Positions 1 to 13,700 of a DNA stretch of 64,000 nucleotides are shown piece after piece. Position 1 is the first letter of the stretch. The number at the start of each line of letters is the position of its first letter. The notes under the pieces were generated by a model. It had not been told where the DNA came from. It did no database searches and saw nothing but the letters and a program-made list of their open reading frames with translations. The DNA is taken from positions 6,073,942 through 6,137,941 of the forward strand of contig NW_024753828.1 in NCBI RefSeq assembly GCF_018991925.1. The letters run 5' to 3'. This DNA is from Homarus americanus (Eukaryota > Arthropoda > Malacostraca > Decapoda > Nephropidae). The position numbers were made by a program, and so were the translations under genes.

Positions 1-1849
1 CGTGCTTTGTCCAGTCAAGTGCCCTTAAACACAGAAACAAAAACTAAACATTCTTATCTTGACGGTGGTGACAGTCTAAACCACTCAACAAAATACCATG
101 AACCTTAAAATGTCATTGGGAGTGGCACCATTTTCAAATATACGATGAATGGTTTGCCAAGCTTCCGAGGAAGAAAAATACTCCGAGGATGGGCAGGATC
201 AGGTGACACCCGAGAGCAATGCTGATTGGCGGGTCATACGACATCGTTGGGGCCAAAGACTGTGTGGTCTTTGGTATGTCTACTGTGTACAGTGTTCTAC
301 ATTTTTTGAATACATTAATATTATAATTTTTATTTTATTTCATTAAACTAATCGGAAAAAAAATAGGAAACAGTACAGTAGAGTGAAGATGGCCCAATTC
401 TTGGCCGACACTTGCCTGACCTGACAAGTGACACCACGTCGGCGCCACTTTTAAAGTATGGCCACACCAAACACAACCATTGTTTATAACATGTGATGGC
501 GACTGTGTTATGAACAATGTTCAGACTCCAGTCCACACAAACGTAACATTGTTAGGAACTCTGTAGTAAACTTGCTGGATAACAGTTGCCCTATTTTCCA
601 GTGGTTGTAATTATTTGTTGCAAGTGATATCATTTGCTTTAATGTCAGTCTTGTAAATAGTATTGTTATCTACTATTGTCGATTTTATTAAATTTACCAA
701 TTTAATATATTTAGTATTTCAGGTTTTATAATTAATTCTTGAATATATTCAACTATTTAAATGCACAGTACTGTTATAGTAGGATAAAATAAATGGTGGT
801 TGGATGCATTATTTATTACAACACAAACCTTTTTCTCACAAACAAATGAATATGTTTTAAACTGATAAATGTGATTACACAAGGCAAAAATTATAAAATG
901 ATTTATGTTACGCTTTATTTAGTGTCACAGTGCAGTACACCAGTACTAATCATGTTACAGGTGGCAAGAGCATAACAGGTGAATCTGGGGTGGGTAAGGG
1001 GGGGTTGAACAGCCAGTTACAGTTTAGTACTTTGCACACCCACTATTCTTAGCAATTACCTCGTGTAGTCTGTTTGGGGGGAGACTACAGTATTAAATTG
1101 TACATAATTGTTTGCAGATTTTTGCATAAATGCTCTCACTCATCCTTCGTGTGTTAGAGGAGCGGCTGTGGTGTTCGGTCCTTGTCTATTTCCCACAATC
1201 TAACGAGGGTTCACCATATATATTCTATGGGGGTTGAGGTTGCACCTTTTGCTCAAGCACTCCAAAAGTTGTATGACCGGCCAAAAACTTCACTCTCATA
1301 ACATCGTTTACCAGGATATGCACTCGGAAATTATTTGAGGTGAATTTTTTTGCCCAAATTCTATATCCCTTAAACGGTTGTTTTCCGGGCGCAGTGCCCG
1401 GGACATGGTGTTGTGAAGGATGTGAATTAAAAAAAAATATATATCAAAATAGTAAGTGACACTGTTGGTGCATCTTACAGACGCTGGCATTTAATAACCC
1501 TTAGCTGAAAGTTACCCAGATATAGTTCCAAAAACATTACAGTACTTACCACTTTCTGTTTATTCTAATTTCTCTTTATTTCACACTTCCTAACTCTTTT
1601 AATTTCCTGTCATCCTTCCCCCACCTCCCTCCCCTTTCCATTCACTGTCTCTTTTTTTTCAAAGGCTTCTTTTTTGTGAATTACTGTATGTATTACAGAA
1701 ACCAAAAAATGTTTTATTTCCATTGAAGATTGTTCTTTAAAATATTAATGCATGTATACAAATACTGGCATAAACAAGTTTACTGTACTGGGAAACAGCC
1801 CATCAATCAGTTCCCTGGCCACATCAGCAAGGGAAGCACGGTATGGGGT
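1..1849. other. Non-coding, AT-rich; no gene recognised
   Basis: No exon with a recognisable protein is seen on either strand. The 65-codon ORF beginning at 149 ends before the AT-rich stretch and matches no family I know. Short poly-A/T runs occur throughout. Confidence 0.5.
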
Positions 1850-2209
1850 TGTGGGGTACAGGTGGTTTGGTGCTGGGAAGGCAGCATGGTTACAAGCGTG
1901 ATGTAGAGAGAGCTGGTTGGTGAGGGTTCTCACAGGAGGACCAGCTTGTGAGTCGCCATGCTCGCCGGCGGGAGCGAGGGCCGCCAGGCAGCGGCGGAGG
2001 AGGTGGTGTAGCTTGCTGCGGCTGTAGCTAGAAGAAGAGAGGGCACCACGAGGTCAGGTCTTAAATAGCAGGGGTAGGCGTGGCTTAGTAGTTGACCTCC
2101 GTGATGTATGGCGGCGCTGGTTGACCCAGACCACGAGGCATACACTGGGGAATTGGTGGGGTCGACTACTCAGCGACAAACAGCGTTTGTAGGGGAGAAT
2201 TCCACTACA
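1850..2209 (-). mobile_element. Solo LTR, short variant of the LTR family at 54640-56547
   Basis: Begins TGTGGGG and ends ACTACA on the plus strand, and shares most of its length with the two LTRs near 55-56.5 kb. Shared blocks include GGCAGCATGGTTACAAGCGT, CTCGCCGGCGGGAGCGAGGG, CACGAGGCATACACTG and CGACAAACAGCGTTTGTAGG. It is 360 bp rather than 574-607 because it has a single copy of the roughly 120-bp module duplicated in the other two. Flanks GGGT and TACT do not match, so no target-site duplication survives. The element reads on the minus strand, judged from the complete copy. Confidence 0.8.
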
Positions 2210-5200
2210 TACTCAAGGAATATGTAAGGGTAAGATAATAGAAACATCATAGTCAACACCATGTGTGTGTACGCCTTGTTAATGATGATGTATTGTACCA
2301 TGTAATAATTTGTACCCACCTGATTTCTTCTCCGCTGTTTTCTTTGCCTCTCACTGGTACTGGCGATTCAATTATTTAATTTTTCCTTTCTACCTCTGCT
2401 GTCTATATTTAACACTTGGGAAACCTTTCACGCATCCGTCTTTATAACCTTATTTGTTGTAATCTACATTTGTGGGATCCCACAACAATGGATTGGAGTG
2501 ATATACAGTTCACTGTTCGATTAGTATGAACACGTTCTCTTTACTCCACTTCATGCTGACTCAGGTAGACTATGGAACTATCTACCACACACCTTTCTCG
2601 TCACCTAGGCAGAATGTTGCGACCTGAAGTCCACATCAGTGCTAACTACCAGTGTTGCTAATATAAATGTCATCACTGGGAAGCAGTTGTATGTTACCAA
2701 CACTGTTCCCATTTATAATGTCGCCAACATGTTTGTGAAATCGTCATAATATTGTTGTTAACAGTGTAGCCAACACCTGTTACTGAAAATATTTGCATTG
2801 CATCCACATCAGTGTAACAATGTCGGTAACATTGTCATTTACATTACGGAATAACGATGGCATCATTGTTACACACACCAACAGCCTACACCAGCTGTTG
2901 TCCACTGTTTCTAACCATGTCCCAACAATGTTACTTTGAAGTGGCCACTCCTTTACTGACCAGCATGTTAGTGCATTTGGTTATGCCACAGTTATGGAAT
3001 AACACTTAGCCAGATCATTATTATTGTTGTTATTAAAAAGCTACCAATATGTAGCGTACACACAGTAATAAAAGTATCGCACAGGGAAGTCTGCTGACTT
3101 CTGTAATGATCTGTACATCACCTGATGTGCCGGGAGGGTTGATATGCATGCCTGTATGGGAAAGGTTTCCTTCTACCTATGGTAGGGCAACAGATAATAT
3201 GTGAAGACACCCTCGGGCAAGGACAGCAGGGCTACCACCATAACACAGGACCAACACACATATTCCACTATCACTCGTCCGTGGTGTCATATTGTTTCGC
3301 ACATCATCCGTGCGGTACTTTTTTCACTGTGTATATGTACATTAAAGATTTATATTTAAATATCATAACATATGAAGCATTCACATTTAAAATAGTAATT
3401 TATGAGTACATGTGCTGGAAAATTAAGTTTTCATAAAATGTGTTGAGGAAATATAGTGTTTAATGTACACAAGCTAAAGAGGAACATACACTCCTGCTAC
3501 CAATACAGTATGTACTGTACAGTATATACAGTAATTATAATACAGTATACTGTATCATAATAGCTAATCGGTTTGTATTGAAAATACTTTATTAATTTAT
3601 AAAATATATTAATACTTTCTCTATAAAATGTGCTCAGAGGAAATATTAGTGTGTTTTAACTGACAAACTGGTGAGAATAAACCCAAGTATTGTTATATAA
3701 ATTTATACAATATTATGATTTTTATTGAAAATAATAATCTATAAAATATAATGTTAATAGTGCTTAGGGGAAATACTGGTGTGTTTTAACGATGCAACAC
3801 TTATGTAAGCTCAAGTGTATCTTGACACATCGTTCTGTAGGAATTGTCAGCTGCTACACTGCATCTAGTCAAAGGTCAACGATGTTCCTAAATATTTGAA
3901 GAAAAAAAGACACCCATTACTGGGAATATTCTGTACTGTACCGAGAAGTCCATCATTGAGATCTATTGTACAGTAATAGGCAGTTCTCTCAGTATCAAGG
4001 CACATGATTTTTGGTCATGAGAAATTAACTATCAACAAATATTGTGCCTTTCTTTCTTACAAGTGACAATATTTAGAAATGCAGCCATAGAAACCCCCAT
4101 GAATCAGGATTTTCTTTAATACTGTAGGATTATATTTTTAGTACTCCAACTGTTTTTGTTAAATACTTTTTACAGCATCCAGCTTCTGTTACCTTCCACT
4201 GTGTACAAAATAAGACATGAATATTAGATCCCTCCAGAATTAGCAAGTCCTAGTAATCATGTTATAAGATACAGAACAGTACAATACAGTACTGTATAGT
4301 ACACTGAAATATTTAAAACATCATGATCATTTTGGGGGGGGAAGTCCATATTACCTTTATATATATCAAACTTTTAATGGATTTCATGATGAACACATTC
4401 ATAAGCTTTTAGCTCAGAGGAATGAGTCATGGAATGATTTTGTACATGGTGCGGCACACAAATGACATGACAGGATTTATCAAAATGAGAACAAGAGCAC
4501 CACATCAAAACAATACTGTAATTTTTTCACAGTACACAACATGACAGTTTGAGAGAGTCTATTTAGGTATCCATTAACTCGTATCTCACACTTATATATC
4601 CAGGGCTTAGCTCAGTAAGGGTCCAAGCCTATCAATTGAAAAAATACATATTTTCTTCAGATTTCTGGAGAAAGCATAAATTTATACCTTTTCATTATGT
4701 ACATGACTCAATTCCTAACCTAGACCACAGTGAATGAATTACCATATTGCACCATGACAGTGTAATGACAGTTAAGAATTTGCAGAAAAAAGACAAGATG
4801 GGGCATTAAATCCTTACTGAACTACACACTAAATATTGGCCTGCAGCCTCAATAGAAATTTCCCGTTGAAGATCACTTAAGTGAAACAAATAAGCAACAA
4901 AAATGCTCAATCCTTCTAAAAAAAAAAATATACAATTTTGGTGATACAATAGGTAAATACAGTACAGTACAGTAATTCTTTAAGATGACAAAGGTTACCA
5001 GTACTGTAGGAAGTTAGACAAGTTGTTAATACCAATCAATATACAGTAACGGTACCTTCAAGTTGTTAATACCATTCAACACAATATCTTCCTGACTGTA
5101 GACAGTACATAAAGAAAACTAACACCGTACCTTATTTAATAAAAAAAATTCTGAAGCTTCCACATTTTTGGACAGAATTAATTTGGTATTACAGTTACCC

Positions 5201-8081
5201 CATTAAAGATATCAAGTTTACAGTGAAATTTTGAAGACCTCAGTGTTCCACAAGACTAAAAGAAATGTAATATACTGTATACATACTTACAGTTAACATG
5301 TTTTTGATAATTTCTTAACATATGAAACTGTATCTCATAAATTTTGATTATTCATGACTCAAATATAAATTTTTAACCCATTGTTCATCAAGGTGGAGTG
5401 AATGGAACACTTACAAGCAACAGTCTTATTTACAAGATAATACAATAAGGTATAGTCAAATTTTATGGCCTTGTATGAGTGTACTGTTATAACATATGCA
5501 TAAATCGATATAAATCCTTGGGAAGTGAGCACGTGTAAATAGATTAAGTAAACTGTTACTCCTACAACTGCACATAGATTTTTATATATATATACAATGT
5601 CTAGCAAACAAATACTCTTTGACTCGTGTAAATTACTGTATTATTCAGAGCAGGTGAAGGATGATGCAAAGGTTGATAAAATCTGAAATAGTGCACCCAT
5701 CATTCTCACACTCGCTCACTTCCTCGGTGCACCCACTCTTAAAGAACCTCAAGCTACTCACAAATGCAAAAGCAAAACTGAAGTCAAGTCCAAAAGTTTG
5801 CATTAATTCAAGCACTGTGTAGAAGCAAAACAGTGCCTCAAACCTTGACTGTAGTTTTATTAAGGTCATTCATCACCGTCTGAAATCCATGTTTAGAAAA
5901 TTAATATCTGAGTCCCTGTCATCATCAAAATATAGCTACAAGTCCCATCTTACGGGATATAAAATTTATCTCGCCATATGTTGCTGCAGCATGTGTAGCC
6001 AAGTACCAACAAGAGATAATCTAATGCGCTGCAAATAAAAGTGAATGAATGAACCTGTTCACATATAGAATGGTCCGACTTGAGACTACAGATATTAAAA
6101 AAATATTTAAATCCTTTTCCTCCCAGTTCTTATCCGAAATATGAACTACTTGCATGTTAGAACCTTTGAACTTGATTGTGTAACAGCCAATTAATTTACT
6201 CATTAAATGCAGATGTAAGTCTAAGCATATCATGGAATAATCAATGTCTGATAAATTAACTGAAACCAACTTAGTAGTAAAGTCTACCCTCTACCCTGAA
6301 TTTGTATTGAATATACAGTATTATCAAATGAATAGTTGAGAACATTTAGTCATTTCCTTAACCAAAAGTGTTCCTCAAAATACAAAAGTAAAATTCCTCT
6401 TCAAGTATAAGAAAAATATTAAAAAATATAATACTGTATACAAGTTTATAATGTGTGTAAAACTGAATTTCAGATGAAAAACTTTCAATAATATAATTTA
6501 AGTACACAATATACTAGACTTGTTTCAAACTACTGTATGACCAAGAAGCCCTTCAATTACAGTATTATCTAAGAGATAAATACTTATGGGAATAATCAAT
6601 GTACAGTTTAACAATAATGAGGAATAGATTTTCAAAAAGTTTTCTTTTACCTGAAACAACATAGGCCTATACAAAATATTGGTTACTCAAATTACTGTTA
6701 TTGAAAATAATGAATAAAATATCGCAATACACTTGAGTATCAGGAATCCAAAATGCACGAGACCAAGAGGTAAATAATGGAAGTTTGTTACTCTAGAAGT
6801 ACATATACAGTACAGTATTGTACGTATACTCTACTGTATATCTAATAAAAAAAAATATTATTTTAACAAAATGTGGCCCACGATCGGTTACAACAAATGA
6901 CAATACAATAAACTGTATTTACATAAAGATGGAGAAGTACATACTTCACTAAATTACTAACAAAAAATGTCACTGAAATTTTTACTGAATGTTCCATAAT
7001 ACAATGCTGTAGTCAGTACAGTACAGTACAGTAGTAGGACTGCCAGCTGCATGTTATCAACCTCATATTTCATCACTGGTTTTGTAATTTCACAAGTTTT
7101 TTCTTCACTCAATTTTTAGCATTCCCTCTCTTAATACTCAAAAAGTACTGTTACTACACTCACCCAGAGAGCAGCCACACACACAGCCAGTCTACCCAAG
7201 CATGCACGTAACCCAAATTTTCCTTATTTATACTGAAGTTGTACAGTACGTATATGGAAAACAAAATACAACAGTACAGTATTATTCTGCAGTATGTTCT
7301 GTGTCTTTATTCAGATACTGTATGCTAATTAACTTAAAAGCTGAAATGTTGAAAAATGAATAGATAAGATATAGAGGAGGTTGGAGTCAGCTAGCGTATC
7401 TGTACGTAACTGGAGCATCAAAGAGCTAAAATGAACTCGGTGGCTCCTGCTGTTTCAATAATGATATCAAGATGATGTTTATCCATGCTGGATACTTTGG
7501 CTACACCGTTTTTTTTTCTTTTCACATGGCCTTAACTGATTTGCTATTAGCATATAATTTAGGTAATTTGTCAGGCAGTTTCCTTAACGAGTTTTAGAAG
7601 AATTTTCACCTTTTCTTTGATTTTAAACACATCATGTTTGCTTTTTGCACTACGCCACTCAGTATCATAACTTTTTCATTTGTTTTGAGACATCTTAGGG
7701 GCAGTATACCTGGTCAGCACCCACAATACTGAGTGACAAAAGAGTAATGCAGAGGACACAACACCTCATCAGTTGATCCCACCTAGGCTAGGTCACCTGA
7801 TGAAATTTAGAGAGCATTTTTAATTGAAAACGCTTTGAAAAATAGATTTTCAGATTCCTGATCCTCAAATGTACCTTACAATTTGCATTAAAATGTATGT
7901 GTATATATGTGCATGCGTGTGTGTGTGTGTGTTCAATTTACTTTCATACCAAATTAAGGTCTAGTTATCAATATTCTTTCCAGAAAACTTGAATCATTAA
8001 AATCAGCTGGAAGCACATACAGTACATGTAATCAAGAAAGGCTGTACCATAATTTCTACTTCAAATGTTCATGAAGATCTT

Positions 8082-8125
<44 letters not shown>

Positions 8126-8672
8126 CACGCAATCAGAGTAATATATATATACTGTATATACACATTCTTACAACAAAAACTTAAGTGTTCTACAACTATT
8201 TTATAACATTAAATAATAAAAAAAATATTTCTTTCTCCAACAAATTTCAAAATCCTTAGGTGAGTTTATATGAACAGGAGGTAAAGCTTATGATGTCAAG
8301 TAGTGTCTCCAGCACCCACAACACTAATGACTCTTCTTGCCCACATGACCGAGCTTATTTATGGATATACAGTACTGCACAATCATTCCTGTAGCTTCTT
8401 TATGATCATTATTACATATCATGACCAGGTGAAGGCTTTTACCAGGTTACCATCCTCATTTTGTATCCAATCACTATAGTATTTCATTACAATTCTACTG
8501 CATTTATAATCAACACATTATCTTATGACAATATTCCGTGTAATATTTCGCGACTAAGTGCAAAATTTAACATTGAATAGAATTTAAAAAATTACTAGAT
8601 ATTTTCCAGATTTTTTCAAACTGCTAACTTGGAATGCTACCAACATATGAGTCATAACTATGGATATATGTA
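2210..8672. other. AT-rich intergenic or distal UTR, rich in TACAGT/ACTGTA
   Basis: No recognisable coding exon. There are frequent short runs of the pentamer ACAGT and its complement, for example near 3510-3550, 4270-4310, 4960-4975, 6805-6840, 7014-7034 and 7265-7280. A TA microsatellite lies at about 8086-8136. Part of this may be ERP44 3' UTR, but this cannot be decided from sequence. Confidence 0.4.
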
Positions 8673-8881
8673 CAGCCGCCTGCACTTATACCTGGTAAAA
8701 TGACTGGCACGTTTTGTGGGATGCAGCAACTGTCTGTTTACATTGTATTAAAACTCCCAGAATGGCCCTAAGGAACCTCACAATAGTAGCCAGACTAAGG
8801 ATGCTAGATAAGCATTCTACAGAGTTGCCACATCTCACAAAATGCGCCAGACACTGTAGCAGGTATAAGTGCAGGCAACTG
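8673..8881. mobile_element. TA-flanked MITE with ~60-bp terminal inverted repeats
   Basis: The first and last roughly 60 bases are inverted repeats: left contains CCTGCACTTATACCTGGTA, right contains GCAGGTATAAGTGCAGGCAA. It starts CAG, ends CTG, and TA flanks both sides (8671-8672, 8882-8883), the mariner/Tc1-type signature. No transposase is encoded. A related deleted copy lies at about 14270-14360. Confidence 0.88.
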
Positions 8882-9964
8882 TAGGTACATTCTTTTATAT
8901 GTGTTCTAGATACTTGTCAATAAAGGTACATAACTCAACTATACAAATAAAGAACATGGTTACTAAGAGCAACACTAATGCTTGCACAGGATTTTGTTTT
9001 TCTACATTATCTCTACTGTACTGTACCATGTTTAAAGTCTTGAGAGCTGTTACTGGTATAAACAAATATAGTACTTCAACCTTTTCCGGAGAAATGGTTT
9101 ACGAAACCAGTCTAAGTCATTTGTAATAAATCTATTCATACAAACAGGTCATGAATTTTAAGTTACCATACAGTACATGGGTATTCATTAATACTATCAT
9201 ATTTCTTGTCCTGGGCAATCACCATTATATGTATAATTTTCAATGATAGTATTACAATTTATATATCGATAATACGCCATTCCCTCCAAGGGACACAGTA
9301 ATATCCAGATGTTCCACATACACACATATGGCATCCACAAAGTCTGGACAAGGTTCTGAACAAGTGACTATCTTGAGTGTAAAACAACACACCATAATGA
9401 ACATATACAAGAGTCATATTTCTTATGAGATTGTCAGCAGTGTGTGCCAGAAGGAAAAAAATAAAAATAAAAGGGATTCACAAGAACCTAAAACGTCTTT
9501 TGAAAACTTACTAAAACCATTTTACTGTACGGTACTTCCCGAGCAAATGAAAAATGAAAAGGAATGACCGCTTCTATAACTTAAGAATAACCATTTTTAT
9601 TTCTAAATAAAATCTCCAAAGAATAAAAACAAAAAGATATTAATTATTTAGCTATAACCACCTTCCATAACTCAGACACAGCCAATTAAAGCCCTCATGA
9701 CACGGGAGTCACTGGTCACTTGAGCCTCACTACCACTGGCTCCCAACCTAGTCTGAATTGATCATTAGGATTTGGGCCAAGTTCCTAAAAAGCTCGAGAT
9801 CCGATGGACCCCAATTCTAATAGGCCTAAATCCTAATGGTTAGAGTAGATTGCACTTCAGTAAGACTGAAACCCTCTTGACCTGAAAGTGATAGAAATCA
9901 ATTCAAGATTGCTTAACATCATATACCAGAGTAGATATCAAATTCTGAAGATATTAAATGTATT

Positions 9965-9970
9965 TTTATT
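9965..9970 (-). terminator. Candidate ERP44 polyadenylation signal
   Basis: First AATAAA on the minus strand downstream of the ERP44 stop, about 770 nt after it. A second lies near 9595. Which one is used cannot be told from sequence; the 3' UTR could run further into the AT-rich region. Confidence 0.3.
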
Positions 9971-10249
9971 TCACCCATAGAAGTAAAAACAGCTAAAAAA
10001 CCTACTATTTGCACTCTGAATCATCTTCAATATTTTCAAAATTCTCATCATCTGTTAAGCAGGAACAGTTAAGCATTGACAATACTCACAAGCTCATTCA
10101 AATTTTCTGTTGGCTCTATTAACACTTACTATAGTCATTCACATCCACCTTTATAAATTACCAAAATCTCTTCTCATCCATCTTAATCTATTAACAAAGT
10201 CTGTCGGGAAAACATACACGTAGTTGCAAACACATCCAATATTACTTAC

Positions 10250-10506
10250 AAAAAGCCCCACCCACACACACATCCACCCACACGCATGCACACACACACA
10301 AGCATATGCACACACACATACCCAAGCATATGTATACACATACATACCCCAGCATATGTATACACACACACATACACCCGAACATATGCACATACATACA
10401 CCCGAGCATATGCACATACACACATATCTATACATGAGATGCATCCCCTTACACACACCTATGCATGAGCCACATCCCTCTACACATACATGCATGCATG
10501 CACAAA
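10250..10506. repeat. CA-rich imperfect microsatellite
   Basis: Irregular CACACA/CATATG-type repeat. It generates ORFs in several frames on both strands (Cys/Val-rich on minus, His/Thr-rich on plus) that are artefacts of the repeat. It lies downstream of the ERP44 stop. Confidence 0.9.
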
Positions 10507-10735
10507 CCAAATCATAGTGCTCCTTATAGAAATTAAATTTTACCTACCTGACCTCTTTATCCCCATCAACATCCCTTGTGCTGCATTACCTTTAGATAAC
10601 TCCTCCCCAACCCTCCCTTATAACAAATCTAAATTTTTATCCTCATAAATTACTGTCAAACCAATATTCCCCCTTTAAACAGAAAAAGCATTCCCAATTT
10701 GTAAGTTCTAAAAATCAAAAGTGTACATTATTCTC

Positions 10736-13700
10736 CTAGAGCTCGTCTCTGTCAAGCAGTGTGTATCTGTTCTTAGACGGTGCCAACTTCTTGAACGAAG
10801 ACTCAGGTGGATTGGTCGGTTTTTCCTTCTTCACATTTGGATTCGTAGTGTCTGAATTGTCTGCAATCTGAAATAAGGATAACGAGTTGTAATTACAGTA
10901 CGTCCAATAGTCCAACACTGCATGTCTCCTACCTACTACTGTCTACCAGTCTGTCATGTTTATCTACCCCAAAAACCATCAGATGGCCATTATTTTCTTA
11001 GTATCATCTGCTATAATTTTTGCAAAGCTCACCAAAAAATCTTCCTTCGGTTGTTCCTGTGTAATGAGTAACATGACAAAAATTAAGGATAACAGTGACA
11101 AAAAATAAATCCTAAATACCCCTCCAGTGAATCAAAAAGAGAGTAAAAAGACTAGCCATGGGATGGAATATTTCAGCAGGATCCCTAATAACAGGATCAT
11201 GAGAGACTTAGGAGAGAGTCGGTGTTTAGGAGAGATGAAACAAGGAAGCTGACTTATGTGAGTTACCAACACAGAAACATACCTGCGCAGTTTCCTCAGT
11301 AGTTTCTTGATCAGGGCCATAATGGAACTCACGATGAAGCTTTCCACTATACAGATCAGCCAAAAAACTCTTCATTTTCCCCAGAATATAAGCCTCATTG
11401 TAATCTGATTTGAGGGAGAATAAAAGGAGATTATCATTACAAAACACATTATCAAAGACCTAAACAAATGAAGCTCCAGCTATCCCTATCCACTCACCTA
11501 TACTCAAACCATCTCCCCACATCATTTATGCAGTTTCATTAGTCTAAAACTGTAATACCAACAGGTGAGGAAGGTCTAATCTGTACTATATGTTTCATTC
11601 TTTCTTTTAAAAAAATTTAATAGTGCTAAAATCTTATTCAGTATCTGTTTGCCTGGTCAAGGGAAGAAGTTTTTTACCCAAGAATGAATTTACAGAAAGC
11701 TATCAGTCAGACAATGAGCCACACAGTGATGGATAATGTCAACCCTAATCAATTGAGCTTTTGACATGTGAAACTATATTCAACATTTTGCTCCACCCTA
11801 ATATGATCCTTATAAAGGTACGATTTTGTAAAAATCTATTTTTAAGAATAAGTAAAAGGGAAATGTTAATAAAAAAAATAAACATTCAACATATTCCTTT
11901 GGCTTTATTATTTAAGACCATTAAACAACAGCTACATCGTTTTTGAAACTGTGGTTTGCTGATTCTATGCGGGACAACTGCCAACTGAACTATTTGTGTT
12001 TACATCAAATTTGTATTACAATAAATATGTGGTGCCTACTTCCTGACTGTTTTGATTGTTAATTAATCCCTTTAGAATATCTTCTTATCTCCTTTATTCT
12101 GGCTACCACCAGACAATTCTATTCAGCTGGGGGAAGTTCCGTCTTGTAATCAAGGGGTTAAACAAAGCTTCGCTGCTTCTACAAGATATAGATTCAAACA
12201 TATCCACAATCCATTTGTTCACAAATGCCCCCTTTTGCAAAGGAACATTGTTGGTATTGTCAAAGCATTTTTCTCATTTTGTAATCTCTCCCAACTGATA
12301 CACACTTTCCCTCCACACCCCTAATACTCAGTCTCCCCCACATTAACCCTTAGGCCCCGGTGACGCTCCAGAACGTTCGACCAGCGCATCCCTGGGTGAC
12401 GTTCCAGAAAGTCCACACATTTTCCCGCCTTTTTTTTATTATTATTATTTTTTGGAAAAGTTAATTTTTTTCTAGATTTATCCCCGCGGGGGGAATACTG
12501 CCAGCAGCACCCTAACCCGGGGCTTAAGGGTTAAGGCACACCCCTCCCCTTCCCCTCGCTCACTAGCGAGTGGTTTGAATTCACACTTTAGAGAAGGGAT
12601 TAGCAACGGTAGGTGGTAAACCCAGGAGTGGAGCCAACTGTACATATGCGGGCAATTGTACTGTAGTATATGATGAACCAATGTCAACTTGCATGACAAT
12701 TTTACTTTAAAACTATGTACCTATCAATTGATCTGTTTATCTATCTATCTGTCTTTTGTCTGTTAATGTGGTCTGATTAACAACAGTAACAGAAGAACAA
12801 CACTGGCAGACAAGTGATGACAAAAAATAAGACATGACAATCCTAACTGCTTTGTAAGGTTGTCTATATAAAAGGCAAAACAATGCTAATGTCATGATAA
12901 CATCGAACTAATACTTACCAGGGAAGAGATACATGTGTCTGAAGGAGTCAATAGCAATGAGTGGCAAATCCTTTTTTGACTTGCCCAGGTGATGAAGAGG
13001 ATGAGCGAACTGCACACCATCTGCAGTCAGGAAGTTGACATTTTCTGTTGGCATAATAAGGTATATCAGCAGCAGCAACATCAAGGTAATCCTCTAGCAC
13101 AGAAAAATGCTTGAATTTCATGTGCTGGAAATTTCTCAAGCTAAATGGTCTCTTATGACCTATCTTATATAAAACACACATTTTATTCAAGAGTCATAAG
13201 AAGATAAGGAGTGAGAAGAGTAAGAAAGAGTAAGGAGCCACAGGAAGAGGAATGAGTAAGAAGAAGAAAGTAAGAAACAGGAGAAAATTAGAGGCAGAGG
13301 AGTAAGAGTAAGAAGAAAGAATAAGAGTAAGAAGGAAGAGTAGGAGTAAGAGGAAAATAGGAGTAAGATAAAAGAGTAGGAGTAAGAGAAGAGTAAGAGT
13401 AAAAAGGAAGAGTAACAGTAAGAAGAATGAGTATGAGTAAGAATAACAAGAAAATGAAGAAGAAGAAAAGAGAGTAAGATGAAGAACCACTCTAAATATT
13501 ATATGGGTCAAAAGTTGGAGAAAAGGAAAGGATGATGATGCTCTGAACATCTGGCTTCACAGCTTCATTAAAACTGCCAAGCTATGATGTATGACTTGTT
13601 ACAGAGGCTGCATCAGCTTTGGCAGAATAAATGAAGGGAGAATTGCAAAATGATAGAGGAAGATGCAGGAAACCCAGTAAAATAATATATGGTTTATTCA

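Noticed and set aside
149..346. 65-codon ORF at the left edge
   Set aside because: No homology I recognise; ends in AT-rich sequence. Possibly exon-derived, but there is no evidence to assign it.
5645..5869. 74-codon minus-strand ORF
   Set aside because: No recognisable domain, no splice context, sits in AT-rich sequence possibly part of a UTR; cannot be supported.
13194..13550. 118-codon minus-strand ORF resembling a membrane protein
   Set aside because: Leu/Phe/Ser/Tyr low complexity from the GAGTAAGAAG polypurine repeat inside ERP44 intron 7.
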